This document shows, piece by piece, positions 41,691-50,109 of a stretch of 64,000 nt of DNA. How positions within the stretch are numbered: position 1 is the first letter of the stretch; each line of letters opens with the position of its first letter. Below the pieces are notes generated by a model that saw nothing but the letters and a program-made list of their open reading frames with translations, did not search any database and had not been told where the DNA came from. Origin of the DNA: UBA5069 sp963773745 (GTDB taxonomy: Bacteria > Chloroflexota > Anaerolineae > Caldilineales > Caldilineaceae); the NCBI GenBank assembly GCA_963773745.1, contig CAVZCL010000004.1:62001-126000 (forward strand), written 5' to 3'. A program made the position numbers and the translations under genes.

Positions 41691-42449
41691 TCAGATTCTG
41701 GCGCGCCGCAGGCGCAGGGAGTTCGTTACCACAAAGACGCTGCTGAAGGCCATTGCTCCCGCGGCGACCATGGGGTTCAGCTTGACCGCCGGCCCCAGCA
41801 GCGGCACAAAGAGCCCAGCCGCCAGCGGAATCGCCGCCACGTTGTAGGCAAAGGCCCAGAAGAGATTCTGCTTGATCGCGCGCAGCGTGCGCTTGCTCAG
41901 GTGGATGGCCTGGGGCACGCTGCGCAGATCGCCGCGCATGAGGGTGATGTCAGCCGCCTCAATCGCCACATCGGTGCCGGTGCCAATGGCCATGCCAACG
42001 TCCGACTGCGCCAGTGCCGGTGCATCGTTGATGCCGTCGCCCACCATGGCAACCACGCCGCCAGCCTCCTGCTCGGCGCGCACGGCTGCGGCCTTGTCGC
42101 CGGGCATTACCTCGGCCACAACCTCGCTGGCAGGGTCCAGCCCTACCTGCTGCGCAATGGCATGCGCCGTACGCGTGTTGTCCCCCGTAAGCATCACCAC
42201 GCGCAGCCCCATGGCGTGGAGCGACGCAATCGCCTCGGCGCTGGACTCCTTGACCGTGTCGGCCACGCCCAGCACGCCCTGAATCGCGCCATCCACCGCC
42301 ACCACCATGGCGGTCTTGCCCTGCTGTTGCATAAGGAGGACGGCCTCGGCGGGGTCATAGCCATTGGCGCGCCGCTCGTCCATGAAGGCGGGGCTGCCCA
42401 CGGCCACAGTGCGCCCATCCACCTGGGCCACCACGCCGCGCCCCGTCAC
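41691..42449 (-). CDS. copA: Copper-exporting P1B-type ATPase, C-terminal part (frameshifted)
   Basis: This piece has the end of the nucleotide-binding and phosphorylation domains and the last helices: VGSPAFMDERR, VMLTGDNTRTAHAIAQQVG, MVGDGINDAPALAQSDVG (hinge) and AFAYNVAAIPLAAGLFVPL with the transport Asn/Tyr, ending at residues of helix 8 (MAFSSVFVVTNSLRLRR). An extra C near 42473 separates it from the middle piece; removing it reads GLTLSEPAGFESVTGRGVVA. Confidence 0.88.
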   Translation of the reverse strand: MTGRGVVAQVDGRTVAVGSPAFMDERRANGYDPAEAVLLMQQQGKTAMVVAVDGAIQGVLGVADTVKESSAEAIASLHAMGLRVVMLTGDNTRTAHAIAQQVGLDPASEVVAEVMPGDKAAAVRAEQEAGGVVAMVGDGINDAPALAQSDVGMAIGTGTDVAIEAADITLMRGDLRSVPQAIHLSKRTLRAIKQNLFWAFAYNVAAIPLAAGLFVPLLGPAVKLNPMVAAGAMAFSSVFVVTNSLRLRRARI

Positions 42450-42453
42450 CGAC

Positions 42454-43383
42454 TCAAAGCCGGCGGGCTCGCTCAGGCGTCAGCCCATCACTCTGCGCAC
42501 GCTGCACAATCGCCGCCGCCAGCGGGTGCTCGCTAACGCGTTCGGCGCTGGCCGCCAGCCGCAGCAGCGCGGCGCCGTCGCCATCGGCCGCCACCACATC
42601 TGTCACCGCCGGCTTGCCGCGGGTGATTGTGCCTGTCTTGTCCAGCACCACCGTGGTAATGTCGCCGGCGCGCTGCAGTGCTTCGGCATTCTTGATAAGG
42701 ATGCCCCGCTCGGCGCCCATACCCGTGCCGGCCATGATCGCCGTGGGCGTTGCCAGCCCCAGCGCGCACGGGCACGAGATGAGCAGCACGCTCGCCATAA
42801 AGATGAGCGAAACACCCAGCCTGCTCTCCATTGGATAGTATGCCGCCGCGCCCCAGAAGTACCAAACAAGGAACGTCAACAGCGCGAAGCCAATCACGGC
42901 AGGCACAAAGACCGCCGACACCCTGTCGGCCAGCGCCTGAATGGGCGCGCGGCTTGACTGCGCCTCCTGCACCATGCGCACAATCTGCGCCAGCGCAGTC
43001 TGCTTGCCAACGGCCGTGGCCTCAAAGCGGAAGCTGCCGGTGCCATTCACCGTGCCGCCGATGACTATATCATCGGGGCCCTTGTCCACGGGCAGGCTTT
43101 CGCCGGTGATCATCGACTCGTCCAGCGTGCTGCGCCCCTGGGTAATGCGGCCGTCTACGGGCACCTTCTCACCAGGGCGCACGACCACAATGTCGTTGAC
43201 GAGCACGCTGTCAATCGGTACATCGACCTCTTCGGCGGCCGCGCCCACACCGCGCACAATGCGCGCCGTGCGCGCCCGCAGCCCCAACAGCTTGCGGATG
43301 GCCTCGCCCGCCTGCCCCTTGGCACGCGCCTCGAGATATTTGCCCACGATGATCAGTGTGATGATCATCGCTGCGGCCTCGAA
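42454..43383 (-). CDS. copA: Copper-exporting P1B-type ATPase, middle part (frameshifted)
   Basis: This frame starts in family sequence at FEAAAMIITLIIVGKYLE, runs through the actuator TGESLPVDKGP, the metal-binding helix SCPCALGLATPTAIMAG (Cys-Pro-Cys, Cu+ site) and the phosphorylation motif DKTGTITRGKPAV, and ends in the nucleotide-binding domain (SEHPLAAAIVQRA). The open frame extends upstream to 43515, but that part is out of frame with the gene. Confidence 0.88.
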   Translation of the reverse strand, partial: FEAAAMIITLIIVGKYLEARAKGQAGEAIRKLLGLRARTARIVRGVGAAAEEVDVPIDSVLVNDIVVVRPGEKVPVDGRITQGRSTLDESMITGESLPVDKGPDDIVIGGTVNGTGSFRFEATAVGKQTALAQIVRMVQEAQSSRAPIQALADRVSAVFVPAVIGFALLTFLVWYFWGAAAYYPMESRLGVSLIFMASVLLISCPCALGLATPTAIMAGTGMGAERGILIKNAEALQRAGDITTVVLDKTGTITRGKPAVTDVVAADGDGAALLRLAASAERVSEHPLAAAIVQRAQSDGLTPERARRL

Positions 43384-44164
43384 AGTAGACGTGGTAGTGC
43401 ATGGGGTCCAGCCCCAGCACGAGGATGGCCAGGCTGTAGAAGAAGGCGACACTGGAGCCAAGCGCCACGAGCGTGTCCATATTGGTGGTGCGGTTCCTGG
43501 CTGCTTTCCACGCACCCACGTAGAAGTCGCGCCCTACCCAGAACTGAACGGGGGCGGTGAGCGCGGCCACGAGCCACAAGCGGCCGGGGAAATCAAGCGG
43601 AATGCCCACCATCTCGGCCATGCTGAGTACCATGATGATGGCCGTAAGCGTGCCGCCCACGATCACCTTGCGCTTTTTGTCCGCCAAATCGGCGGCGCGC
43701 GCGGCCTGCTCGGCGTCCACCTGCGCCTCTTCGTCGCCCTCCACCTCGATGACGCTGTAGCCTGCATCGCGAATGGCGCGCTTGATGTCGCTCACCTCCA
43801 CCATGGAGGGGAGGTAGCGCACATGCGCGCGCTCGCTGGCGTAAGAGGCCTCGGCCTCGAGCACGCCGTCCACACGGCGCAGGTTGCGACTAATGGTATT
43901 CGCGCAATTGTTACAAGTCATTCCCGCAATGGGGAGATCCAAAGTCGCCATGGTTGCGCCATAGCCGGCGCTTTCCACAGCGTGGATCAGCGCATCGGGC
44001 TGCACACGGGCGGGGTCATAGGCTACAGTGGCGCGCTCGTTGGCATAGCTGACAGTGGCGTCGCTCACCCCGTCGACACGTTTGAGCGTGCGCGTGACCG
44101 TATTGGCGCAATTCGTGCAGGTCATCCCGGCGACGGGAATAACCAGTTCTTTTGTCTCACTCAT
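43211..44164 (-). CDS. copA: Copper-exporting P1B-type ATPase, N-terminal part (frameshifted)
   Basis: It contains two heavy-metal-associated domains (GMTCTNCANTVTRTLKRVDG with Cys16/Cys19, and GMTCNNCANTISRNLRRVDG) and the first transmembrane helices (WLVAALTAPVQFWVGRDFYV). Frame is lost near 43384, where tactttcgag carries one T too many; TACTTCGAG gives HVYFEAAAMI. The ATG at 44164 has GGAGG upstream. Full CopA would be about 824 residues. It expels Cu+ from the cytosol and is grouped with copZ and csoR. Confidence 0.9.
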   Translation of the reverse strand: MSETKELVIPVAGMTCTNCANTVTRTLKRVDGVSDATVSYANERATVAYDPARVQPDALIHAVESAGYGATMATLDLPIAGMTCNNCANTISRNLRRVDGVLEAEASYASERAHVRYLPSMVEVSDIKRAIRDAGYSVIEVEGDEEAQVDAEQAARAADLADKKRKVIVGGTLTAIIMVLSMAEMVGIPLDFPGRLWLVAALTAPVQFWVGRDFYVGAWKAARNRTTNMDTLVALGSSVAFFYSLAILVLGLDPMHYHVYFRGRSDDHHTDHRGQISRGACQGAGGRGHPQAVGAAGAHGAHCARCGRGRRRGRCTD

Positions 44165-44289
44165 TCTGGACCTCCAAAAAGCAACAACTATCAAACGTCT
44201 CTGTAGCGGGCAGTGCATTTCGTAGCGGCGGCTGATGAACGTTTCCGAAATGGACGGGTATTCGTCGCGGGGCCGCCTGGGACTGAAGT

Positions 44290-44560
44290 CCCAGGCTAGC
44301 CAACCCAAGTCGGCTGAAGCCGACTGACGCCAACCTGCGCCCAATGGCGCCATTTGGCGCCATCGCACTCGAGCGCAAGAGGGTGTAAGCCTGCTTCAGC
44401 AGGCTTGGGTTGGCTAGCCGTAGGCTTTAGCCTATGGCGGTGGCCGCGGCGAGGCTTATACCGAAACAGTTCGTCAACACTCATAAGCCGCCGTTCTCGA
44501 GGATGCGACGCGATCCATGCGAACGGCGGCTGAAGCCGCCGCTACGAATTGCATGCCCGC
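44290..44560. repeat. Composite array of small hairpins
   Basis: The 410-bp gap between copA and copZ holds several self-complementary words: cctgggactgaagtcccagg, agtcggctgaagccgact, aagcctgcttcagcaggctt and ggctttagcc. An outer pair, gctagccaacccaag (44295-44309) and cttgggttggctagc (44404-44418), encloses them. It ends with a worn copy of the ctcgag-core element. No gene is visible here. Confidence 0.75.
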
Positions 44561-44575
44561 TTAGCGGACAAACAA

Positions 44576-44779
44576 CTATGCCGCAATCGGGTAGCCGATC
44601 TCCTGCAGCATGGCCTCCACGTTGGCCAATGTTGCTTCGTCCTTCACCTCCACCGTCACCTGCTTGCTCTCCTGCTCGGCCTTGACACTGGTCACGCCAT
44701 CCACCAATTTGAGCTCGCGCTCGATGGTTGCGGTGCAGTGGCCACACGAAATGTCGGGAACTGTATAGGTCTTCGTCAT
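44576..44779 (-). CDS. copZ: Copper chaperone CopZ-like (HMA domain)
   Basis: The 67-residue ferredoxin-like HMA protein has the metal loop DISCGHCTATIERELKLVDG (Cys12, Cys15, His14 between). It collects Cu+ and hands it to CopA. It lies 39 bp downstream of csoR in the same orientation and precedes copA, with a GGAGAA-type RBS. Confidence 0.9.
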   Translation of the reverse strand: MTKTYTVPDISCGHCTATIERELKLVDGVTSVKAEQESKQVTVEVKDEATLANVEAMLQEIGYPIAA

Positions 44780-44818
44780 GATGCTCTTCTCCTTGTTGAT
44801 TCTGCGAATGGTGACAAT

Positions 44819-45100
44819 CTACAGCTTGCCGGTGGCTTTGAATACATCCATGATCTCATGCACCACGCGGTCCTGCTCGGCCGCGTCCTCGCTGCGAATG
44901 GCGGTGGAGACGCAGGTGTTGAGGTGATTCTCAAGCGTCAGCGCACTCACCCGCTCAAGCGCCTGTTGCACGGCCTTGATCTGCTTCATGATGTCCATGC
45001 AGTAGACATCCTCATCGACCATGCGCTGGATGCCGCGGATGTGCCCCTCGATGCTCTTGAGGCGCGTATTGAGTTCCTGCTTCTTACCCGTATCGAGCAT
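44819..45100 (-). CDS. csoR: CsoR-family copper-sensing repressor
   Basis: The 93-residue all-helical repressor has the metal ligands at the spacing of copper sensors: Cys34 (in DEDVYCMDIMKQI), His59 and Cys63 (in ENHLNTCV), i.e. Cys-x24-His-x3-Cys, plus the RNA/DNA-contact basic N-terminus (LNTRLKSIEGHIRGIQRMVD). Without Cu(I) it represses the csoR-copZ-copA operon. The ATG at 45100 has a perfect AGGAGG. A matching operator and promoter lie directly upstream. Confidence 0.92.
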   Translation of the reverse strand: MLDTGKKQELNTRLKSIEGHIRGIQRMVDEDVYCMDIMKQIKAVQQALERVSALTLENHLNTCVSTAIRSEDAAEQDRVVHEIMDVFKATGKL

Positions 45101-45132
45101 AGTGCCTCCTGTACCCCACCCCTCCCCAGCCT

Positions 45133-45160
45133 GTACCCCACCCCCCAGGGGGAGGGGTAC
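45133..45160. promoter_or_regulatory. Putative CsoR operator (GTACCCC...GGGGTAC)
   Basis: A 28-bp near-palindrome reads gtaccccacccccc and agggggaggggtac. Its G/C-tract design and GTAC ends resemble known CsoR operators. It covers the expected transcription start. A direct copy of the half site (gtaccccacccctcccc) lies at 45111-45127, next to the RBS. Confidence 0.6.
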
Positions 45161-45164
45161 GTCT

Positions 45165-45193
45165 ATTGTAGCATTGGACAATGTGCGTGTCAA
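45165..45193 (-). promoter_or_regulatory. csoR promoter TTGACA-17-TACAAT
   Basis: On the minus strand TTGACA (45193-45188) and TACAAT (45170-45165) are exactly 17 bp apart, an almost ideal sigma-70-type promoter. The start point would fall at about 45158, inside the putative operator. Confidence 0.75.
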
Positions 45194-45239
45194 GGGGGAA
45201 TTTGGGTGTCGGGTATGGGGCGTCGGCTGGCGCGTAAAA

Positions 45240-45305
45240 AAGCTGACGATTGACGATTGATATCCGGACAGTGCGCCCAATCATCAACCGTCAATCGTCA
45301 GCCTT
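45240..45305. repeat. Inverted repeat, 'gattgacgattg' family
   Basis: agctgacgattgacgattga faces tcatcaaccgtcaatcgtca. It lies between csoR upstream sequence and the convergent end of the sugar permease gene. Confidence 0.7.
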
Positions 45306-45344
45306 CAATTTTTGTTGGCCGACACCCGGCACAGGAGACCCGAG

Positions 45345-46196
45345 CTACCCCTTGACCGCGCCCGAGGAAAGGCCGCTGATCAAATAGCGCTGGAAGATGA
45401 TGGCGATGATCACCGGCGGGATGGCTGCAATGATGCCGCCCGTGGCCATCATGCCAAAGTCAATCGAGTGGCGGCCCTTGAACTCGGCAATCGCCACGGG
45501 CACCGTCTTGGACGCGCCCGTGGACGTGAAGATGAGCGCAATGAGAAACTCCTCCCACGCCATGAGGAAGCAGAAGAGCGCCGTCGCCACGAGTCCGGGC
45601 ACGGCCAGCGGCAGAATGATGCGCACGAAGGCGCCCATGCGCGACGAGCCGTCAATCATCGCCGCCGCCTCAAGCTCGGCCGGAATCGTCTGGAAGAAGC
45701 CGCGCAAAATCCACACGGCGAAGGGCATGATCAGCGAGGTGTAGATGAGGATGAGGCCAAATTTGGTGTCCGTAAGCCCCAGCGTGCCCATGATGCCGTA
45801 GAGCGGAATCACCAGGATAATGGGTGGCAGCATGTAGGCAACCAGCAACACATAGACGAGGCGGCCGTGGCGCGCAAAGGGCATGCGTGCAAAGGAGTAC
45901 GCGGCCAGACTTCCCAGCACCACACAGATAACCGTAACTGATGTGGAAACAATCAGGCTGTTGAGGATAGAGCGCCGGAAGACCGCGGCCGAATCGGAAC
46001 CCGTGGCGAAGATCACCTGGCGGTAGCGCTCGAGCGTCGGCTCGCGCGGGATCCAGTGGACTGGCACGCTGAGCAGCTCGGCCGCCGAGGAGATGCTCGA
46101 AATCAGCAGCCAGATGGGCGGCGCCAGCACCACAATCGCCACCAGCAGCGCCCCGCCATAAACCATAATGCGATTCAGAACAGTATGCTTTGCCAT
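45345..46196 (-). CDS. CUT1 sugar ABC transporter permease (MalG-like)
   Basis: The 283-residue protein has six transmembrane helices and the EAAAMIDGSSRMGAFVRIILP loop that docks on the ATPase. The C-terminus (SGLSSGAVKG) is typical of MalG/LacG-type permeases. It is the last gene of the order solute receptor, permease, permease. No ATPase gene accompanies it, so it probably shares an MsmX-type ATPase encoded elsewhere. Confidence 0.9.
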   Translation of the reverse strand: MAKHTVLNRIMVYGGALLVAIVVLAPPIWLLISSISSAAELLSVPVHWIPREPTLERYRQVIFATGSDSAAVFRRSILNSLIVSTSVTVICVVLGSLAAYSFARMPFARHGRLVYVLLVAYMLPPIILVIPLYGIMGTLGLTDTKFGLILIYTSLIMPFAVWILRGFFQTIPAELEAAAMIDGSSRMGAFVRIILPLAVPGLVATALFCFLMAWEEFLIALIFTSTGASKTVPVAIAEFKGRHSIDFGMMATGGIIAAIPPVIIAIIFQRYLISGLSSGAVKG

Positions 46197-46329
46197 TGGC
46201 GCTCGCCTCAAGGAAATTTCTGTACGCGGAAAGTGCGGTAAAAGCGGAAAAGGCAGGAAACTATGCCAAGTTATCGAATTGCTATGTATCGCAGCAAATT
46301 ACGAATGAGTACTCGTTAATTGCCTATGA

Positions 46330-47262
46330 TTAGTATTCCGTCTCTCGGTTGATCAACTTGATATAGATCCACGCCATCAGCCCCACGGCCAGCGTGATGA
46401 TGTACACGAGCGCGGCGCCGCGCCCCATGCGCAGGAAGGAGAAGGCCTCAATGTAGGTGTAGTAGGAGATGACCTTCGTCCCGTCCGAGGGGCCGCCTGC
46501 CGTCATGATGTAGATGATGTCAAAGACGCGGAAGGCATCCATGGAGCGAATCACCAGCACAATTGCCAGGGTGGGGCGGAGCAGCGGCAGCGTAATCCCC
46601 CAGAAGCTGCGCCATGCGCCTGCGCCATCCACCTTCGCCGCCTCGTAGAGCGTGGGCGGAATTGTCTGCAACCCCGCCAGCGTTAGCAGAATCACCAGCG
46701 GTGTCACCTTCCACACATCGGCCAGAATCACAACGTTCATCGCGCTGGTGGGCGAGCTGAGCCACGTCTGGTATTGATCAATCAATCCCAGTTGCCAGAG
46801 CAGGCTGTTGAGCGCGCCATAGCTGGGGTTCACAATCCACAGCCACATAATGGCATCAATCGTCACCGGCAGCGCCCAGGGAATGAGCACAATCGCGCGC
46901 AGCAGGCCACGCCCGCGGAACTGCTGGTTGAGCAGCAGCGCCACCAGCACGCCGAAAAAGAGTTCAGCCGCCACTGAAACAACGAGAAAGTAGAGAGTGC
47001 GGTTGATGGTGGCCCAGAAGTTTGGGTCCTGGAAAATGTCCGCATAGTTGCCCAGGCCAATGAAGGGTTGTCCCAGGGCCGGCTGCTTGAGGTTGATGCG
47101 GTGCAGACTCATCCAGAAGGCGCGCACCATGGGCACCAGGATAAGCGCAAAGACGACGACAAATGAGGGCAGGATCAGAAGCCACGCCAGCCTGCGCTCG
47201 CGCATCAGGTACCCGGCGTGGTGGGGCTTGGCGGTCGGCGCAGGCTGGGCGTTTGTGCTCAT
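46330..47262 (-). CDS. CUT1 sugar ABC transporter permease (UgpA/MalF-like)
   Basis: The 310-residue partner permease has the EAAKVDGAGAWRSFWGITLP ATPase-contact loop, an N-terminal helix pattern WLLILPSFVVVFALILVPM and six helices. It lies 110 bp from the receptor gene and 133 bp from the second permease. Confidence 0.9.
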   Translation of the reverse strand: MSTNAQPAPTAKPHHAGYLMRERRLAWLLILPSFVVVFALILVPMVRAFWMSLHRINLKQPALGQPFIGLGNYADIFQDPNFWATINRTLYFLVVSVAAELFFGVLVALLLNQQFRGRGLLRAIVLIPWALPVTIDAIMWLWIVNPSYGALNSLLWQLGLIDQYQTWLSSPTSAMNVVILADVWKVTPLVILLTLAGLQTIPPTLYEAAKVDGAGAWRSFWGITLPLLRPTLAIVLVIRSMDAFRVFDIIYIMTAGGPSDGTKVISYYTYIEAFSFLRMGRGAALVYIITLAVGLMAWIYIKLINRETEY

Positions 47263-47371
47263 GTCTTTGTGGCCGAAAGGTGAACGCAGATGAGGAGGAT
47301 ATGCCGAACAAAACGACGCGGTGCAGGGCCATTGACGCGGCCCTGCACCGCAACCCGCAACAACTTCCGGA

Positions 47372-48682
47372 TTACTTGTACTCTTCCACCAGTTTGGCTA
47401 CGGCCGTCTCGGCGTCGGTCAGCGCCTGCTCGGGCGTCTTCACACCAGTCAATGCGCTCTGCACCTCAAGCGCCATTACCTTCGACATTTCGGAGTAGAA
47501 GGGAACGGCCGGCCGGTTGCGCAAATACTCGTACTGCTGCTTGGAGACTTCCACAAAGTTTTGTGCAACTGCAACTTCCGGCTGTGCGGCCTGCATCTCG
47601 GGATCGTCGAAGAGCGAAATCCAGATGGGCAGTGCGTTCTGCGCATAGCGCTTCTGCACGTCCTTGCTCGAGAGGAACTGGATGTAGTTCCACGACGCCT
47701 CGGGACTATCGGAGCCCTGCATGATAGCCAGGCCCATGCCGCCGTTGATTGTGGCGCTCGTCTCCACTTCGCCCGGCATCAGGGTAACAATCGCGCTGCC
47801 TGCAATCTGCGATTCGGCCGGGTCATTCGCCAAATTGAGCTGGTAGGCCCAATTGACGGAGAAGAGCGATTCGCCCTGCGAGAAGGTGCGGCGCACCTCT
47901 TCGTAGGTGGATTCCAGCGAGGCCGGGTTGATGAGGCCGCTGTTCATGCCGTCAACCATCCACTGCAGCGCAGCCAGCCCTTCGGGGCTGTTGAAGGCAG
48001 GCGAACCGTCTTCGTTAAAGAACTTGCCGCCAAAGGCAAAAAGGTAATACGCATAGGCGATCGTCAAGCCCTCTTCCTGGCGGAAGTACTCGATGAAGGG
48101 ATAGTCGACCAGCCCCTGCTCCTTGGCCGAAAGCCCCATCTCCTGCAGTTCCGTCCACGTGGTGGGCGGCGCATTAAAGCCCGCTGCTGCCAGCATATCC
48201 TTGTTGTAGTAGAGATAGAGCACGTCGTTGAGCCACGGCATGCCGTAGAGCTTGCCCTGGTAGGTTACGGACTCGAGCGCACCTGGCCAGATGTCGGCGC
48301 GTACGTCGTCGGAGATGCGGTCGCTCACGTCGAGAATGAAGTTGGCGGCGGCGAACTCGGCCGGCCAAATGCAGTCGACCAGCACGACGTCGTAGGTGTT
48401 TGCTCCCGACGTGGCCGATGCGACGATTTTGTCGTGCAGGGCTTCGTACTCCACAAACTCAAGCTCCACATCAACATCGGGGTTGGCGGCCTCGAACTCG
48501 GCGGTAATCGCCTCAATGTCCGACTGCTGATAGCCTGCCTGCTTCATGAAGAGCGCGCGCAACTGCGTCTGCTCAGCAGGGGCGGCCGCGGCGCCACCGG
48601 TGGGAGCTGCAGCCGGGGCCGCACAACCTGCCAGCACCATGACAGCAACCAGGAAAAAGAGAAGTGCTCGCTTCAAATGCAT
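47372..48682 (-). CDS. CUT1 extracellular solute-binding lipoprotein
   Basis: The 436-residue lipoprotein (VLAGC, Cys20) has a low-complexity linker then a family-1 solute-binding fold: DIEAITAEFEAANPDVDVEL, TYDVVLVDCIWPAEFAAANF, GMPWLNDVLYLYYNKDML and PPTTWTELQEMG. The Trp/Tyr-rich cleft suggests a sugar or oligosaccharide ligand. An AAGGAGG site precedes the ATG. With the two permeases it forms an importer. Confidence 0.9.
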   Translation of the reverse strand: MHLKRALLFFLVAVMVLAGCAAPAAAPTGGAAAAPAEQTQLRALFMKQAGYQQSDIEAITAEFEAANPDVDVELEFVEYEALHDKIVASATSGANTYDVVLVDCIWPAEFAAANFILDVSDRISDDVRADIWPGALESVTYQGKLYGMPWLNDVLYLYYNKDMLAAAGFNAPPTTWTELQEMGLSAKEQGLVDYPFIEYFRQEEGLTIAYAYYLFAFGGKFFNEDGSPAFNSPEGLAALQWMVDGMNSGLINPASLESTYEEVRRTFSQGESLFSVNWAYQLNLANDPAESQIAGSAIVTLMPGEVETSATINGGMGLAIMQGSDSPEASWNYIQFLSSKDVQKRYAQNALPIWISLFDDPEMQAAQPEVAVAQNFVEVSKQQYEYLRNRPAVPFYSEMSKVMALEVQSALTGVKTPEQALTDAETAVAKLVEEYK

Positions 48683-48776
48683 GGGTATATCCTCCTTGTG
48701 TGCGAAACAGAGTGAACGGATAGAGCTTCCAGAAGTACATAAATACAGAACTCGCGAGTGGATAAACGAACTGTAG

Positions 48777-48845
48777 CGGAGGGCTGCCGGGCCCTCGGTG
48801 TGCGGGCCCTCGGTGTGCGGGGCTGCCCTGGTGAGCGGGTGCAAA
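48777..48845. repeat. Tandem 15-bp repeats with 'cggagggctgccg' remnant
   Basis: gggccctcggtgtgc is repeated exactly twice at 48789-48803 and 48804-48818, preceded by tgtagcggagggctg, wording shared with the cgtagcgg palindromes. Confidence 0.7.
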
Positions 48846-48868
48846 GATGCGGGCCGAGAGGTCATCAG

Positions 48869-49933
48869 CTACGTTTGCGTCTGGGCGCCGGCAAGGGCGC
48901 CAGCCGTGTAGCGCCCGTAGGTGCGCGCTTCGTCAATCAGCGCCTCAAGGTTGGCGTGCGGCGTGTCGCGCGGCAACTCGCAGCCCGGGCTCAGGATGAA
49001 GCGCCCCTTGCCGCCCGCGTCATTCATGCAGCGGCGGGCCGCCGCACGCACATCCGCCGGCGTCCCCTGCCACATGATGCCGGACGGGTCAATGTTGCCC
49101 TTGAGCACCTGCGCATCGCCCAGAATGCGGCGCGCGGCAGCCAGATCGATGAGCGAATCAAGGTTGAGAATGTCTGCCCCCAGCGAGGCAAAGAGGGGCA
49201 GCAGCGACGCCGTGCGCCCGCAGGCATGGTACTTGACGATGGCCCCCGCCTTGCGCAGACCGGCGATCAGCTCCGTTATGTACGGCAGGTTGAATTCTTC
49301 GTAGTGGCGTGGGGAGGCAAGCGAGGCAATTGCATCACCAATCCCGATAATGCGCGCGCCCGCCTCAATTTGCGCCAGCCCATAGGCGAGTTCCATCTCC
49401 GTGCTGAAGCGCATCAGCTCATGCACAAAGGCCTTGTTCTCGTAGAGGTCCGTCATCAGCGTGCTGATGCCGCGCAACATGGATGACTCCTGGAAGGGGG
49501 CCTCCACCCATGCCCAGACCAGCCCATCGGGGCCAAGCGCCTGCTGCATTATGCGCATGGCCTTGATTTGCTCGTACATGCGGTTGGGGCCCAGCGGGTC
49601 GGGCAGGCGCAGCTTGCTGATGTCGCCGGTGGTGACGAGGAGCACGTCGTCGCTCAACGCGCCGGGCACCTCGTCCTCCTGCCAGTAGACGGGTGCGCCC
49701 ACGGCTTCGGCCTCACGCACGGCGTCGGAGCCCACATAGACGCCATCATAACCAAAGCGCGCGTGTGTCTTCAACTGCGCTTCAGCCATCACCTCGCCGT
49801 AGCGGCTGAAGGCTTCATAGGTCACGCCCGCAAAGCGCGCAGCGAAGGTCATTACAAAGGGGCTTACGGGCACGCAGTCCGGCAACTCCCCTGCGCAGAC
49901 TGCCCGGTAGCGTTCCCATTCCGTCATGGGCAT
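48869..49933 (-). CDS. Uroporphyrinogen decarboxylase (UroD)-family protein
   Basis: The 354-residue TIM-barrel protein belongs to the broad UroD/MtaA-like family (PSFVM-type start as VPVSPFVMTFAARFAG, then GIGDAIASLASPRHYEEF, IVKYHACGRTASLLPLFASL and VLKGNIDPSGIMWQG). Its place in a catabolic block and the Cys in HACGR suggest a methyltransferase-type or carbohydrate-linked role and not haem synthesis, where true HemE has conserved Arg/Asp residues near the N-terminus that I do not see. Start ATG 49933 has GGAGAA. Function unproven. Confidence 0.75.
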   Translation of the reverse strand: MPMTEWERYRAVCAGELPDCVPVSPFVMTFAARFAGVTYEAFSRYGEVMAEAQLKTHARFGYDGVYVGSDAVREAEAVGAPVYWQEDEVPGALSDDVLLVTTGDISKLRLPDPLGPNRMYEQIKAMRIMQQALGPDGLVWAWVEAPFQESSMLRGISTLMTDLYENKAFVHELMRFSTEMELAYGLAQIEAGARIIGIGDAIASLASPRHYEEFNLPYITELIAGLRKAGAIVKYHACGRTASLLPLFASLGADILNLDSLIDLAAARRILGDAQVLKGNIDPSGIMWQGTPADVRAAARRCMNDAGGKGRFILSPGCELPRDTPHANLEALIDEARTYGRYTAGALAGAQTQT

Positions 49934-49960
49934 GGCGGTTCTCCATCTCGGCAAGCCTGT

Positions 49961-50078
49961 GAAGCGAGGCTTCCGGTTTTGGAAACCTCGCTTCGGGCGG
50001 ACTGAATAGCGGATCGTCCGAAGTCGGCGGTAGCATTTGCATCCGAAGCGAGGCTTCCAAAATCGGAAGCCTCGCTTC
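49961..50078. repeat. Two hairpins of the 'gaagcgaggcttcc' family
   Basis: 49961-49994 pairs gaagcgaggcttcc with ggaaacctcgcttc (one mismatch); 50045-50078 pairs the same word perfectly with ggaagcctcgcttc. Both sit between the UroD-like and NagB-like genes. Confidence 0.85.
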
Positions 50079-50109
50079 CCCGACACCCGACCACGCAGCA
50101 CCCAAGCCG

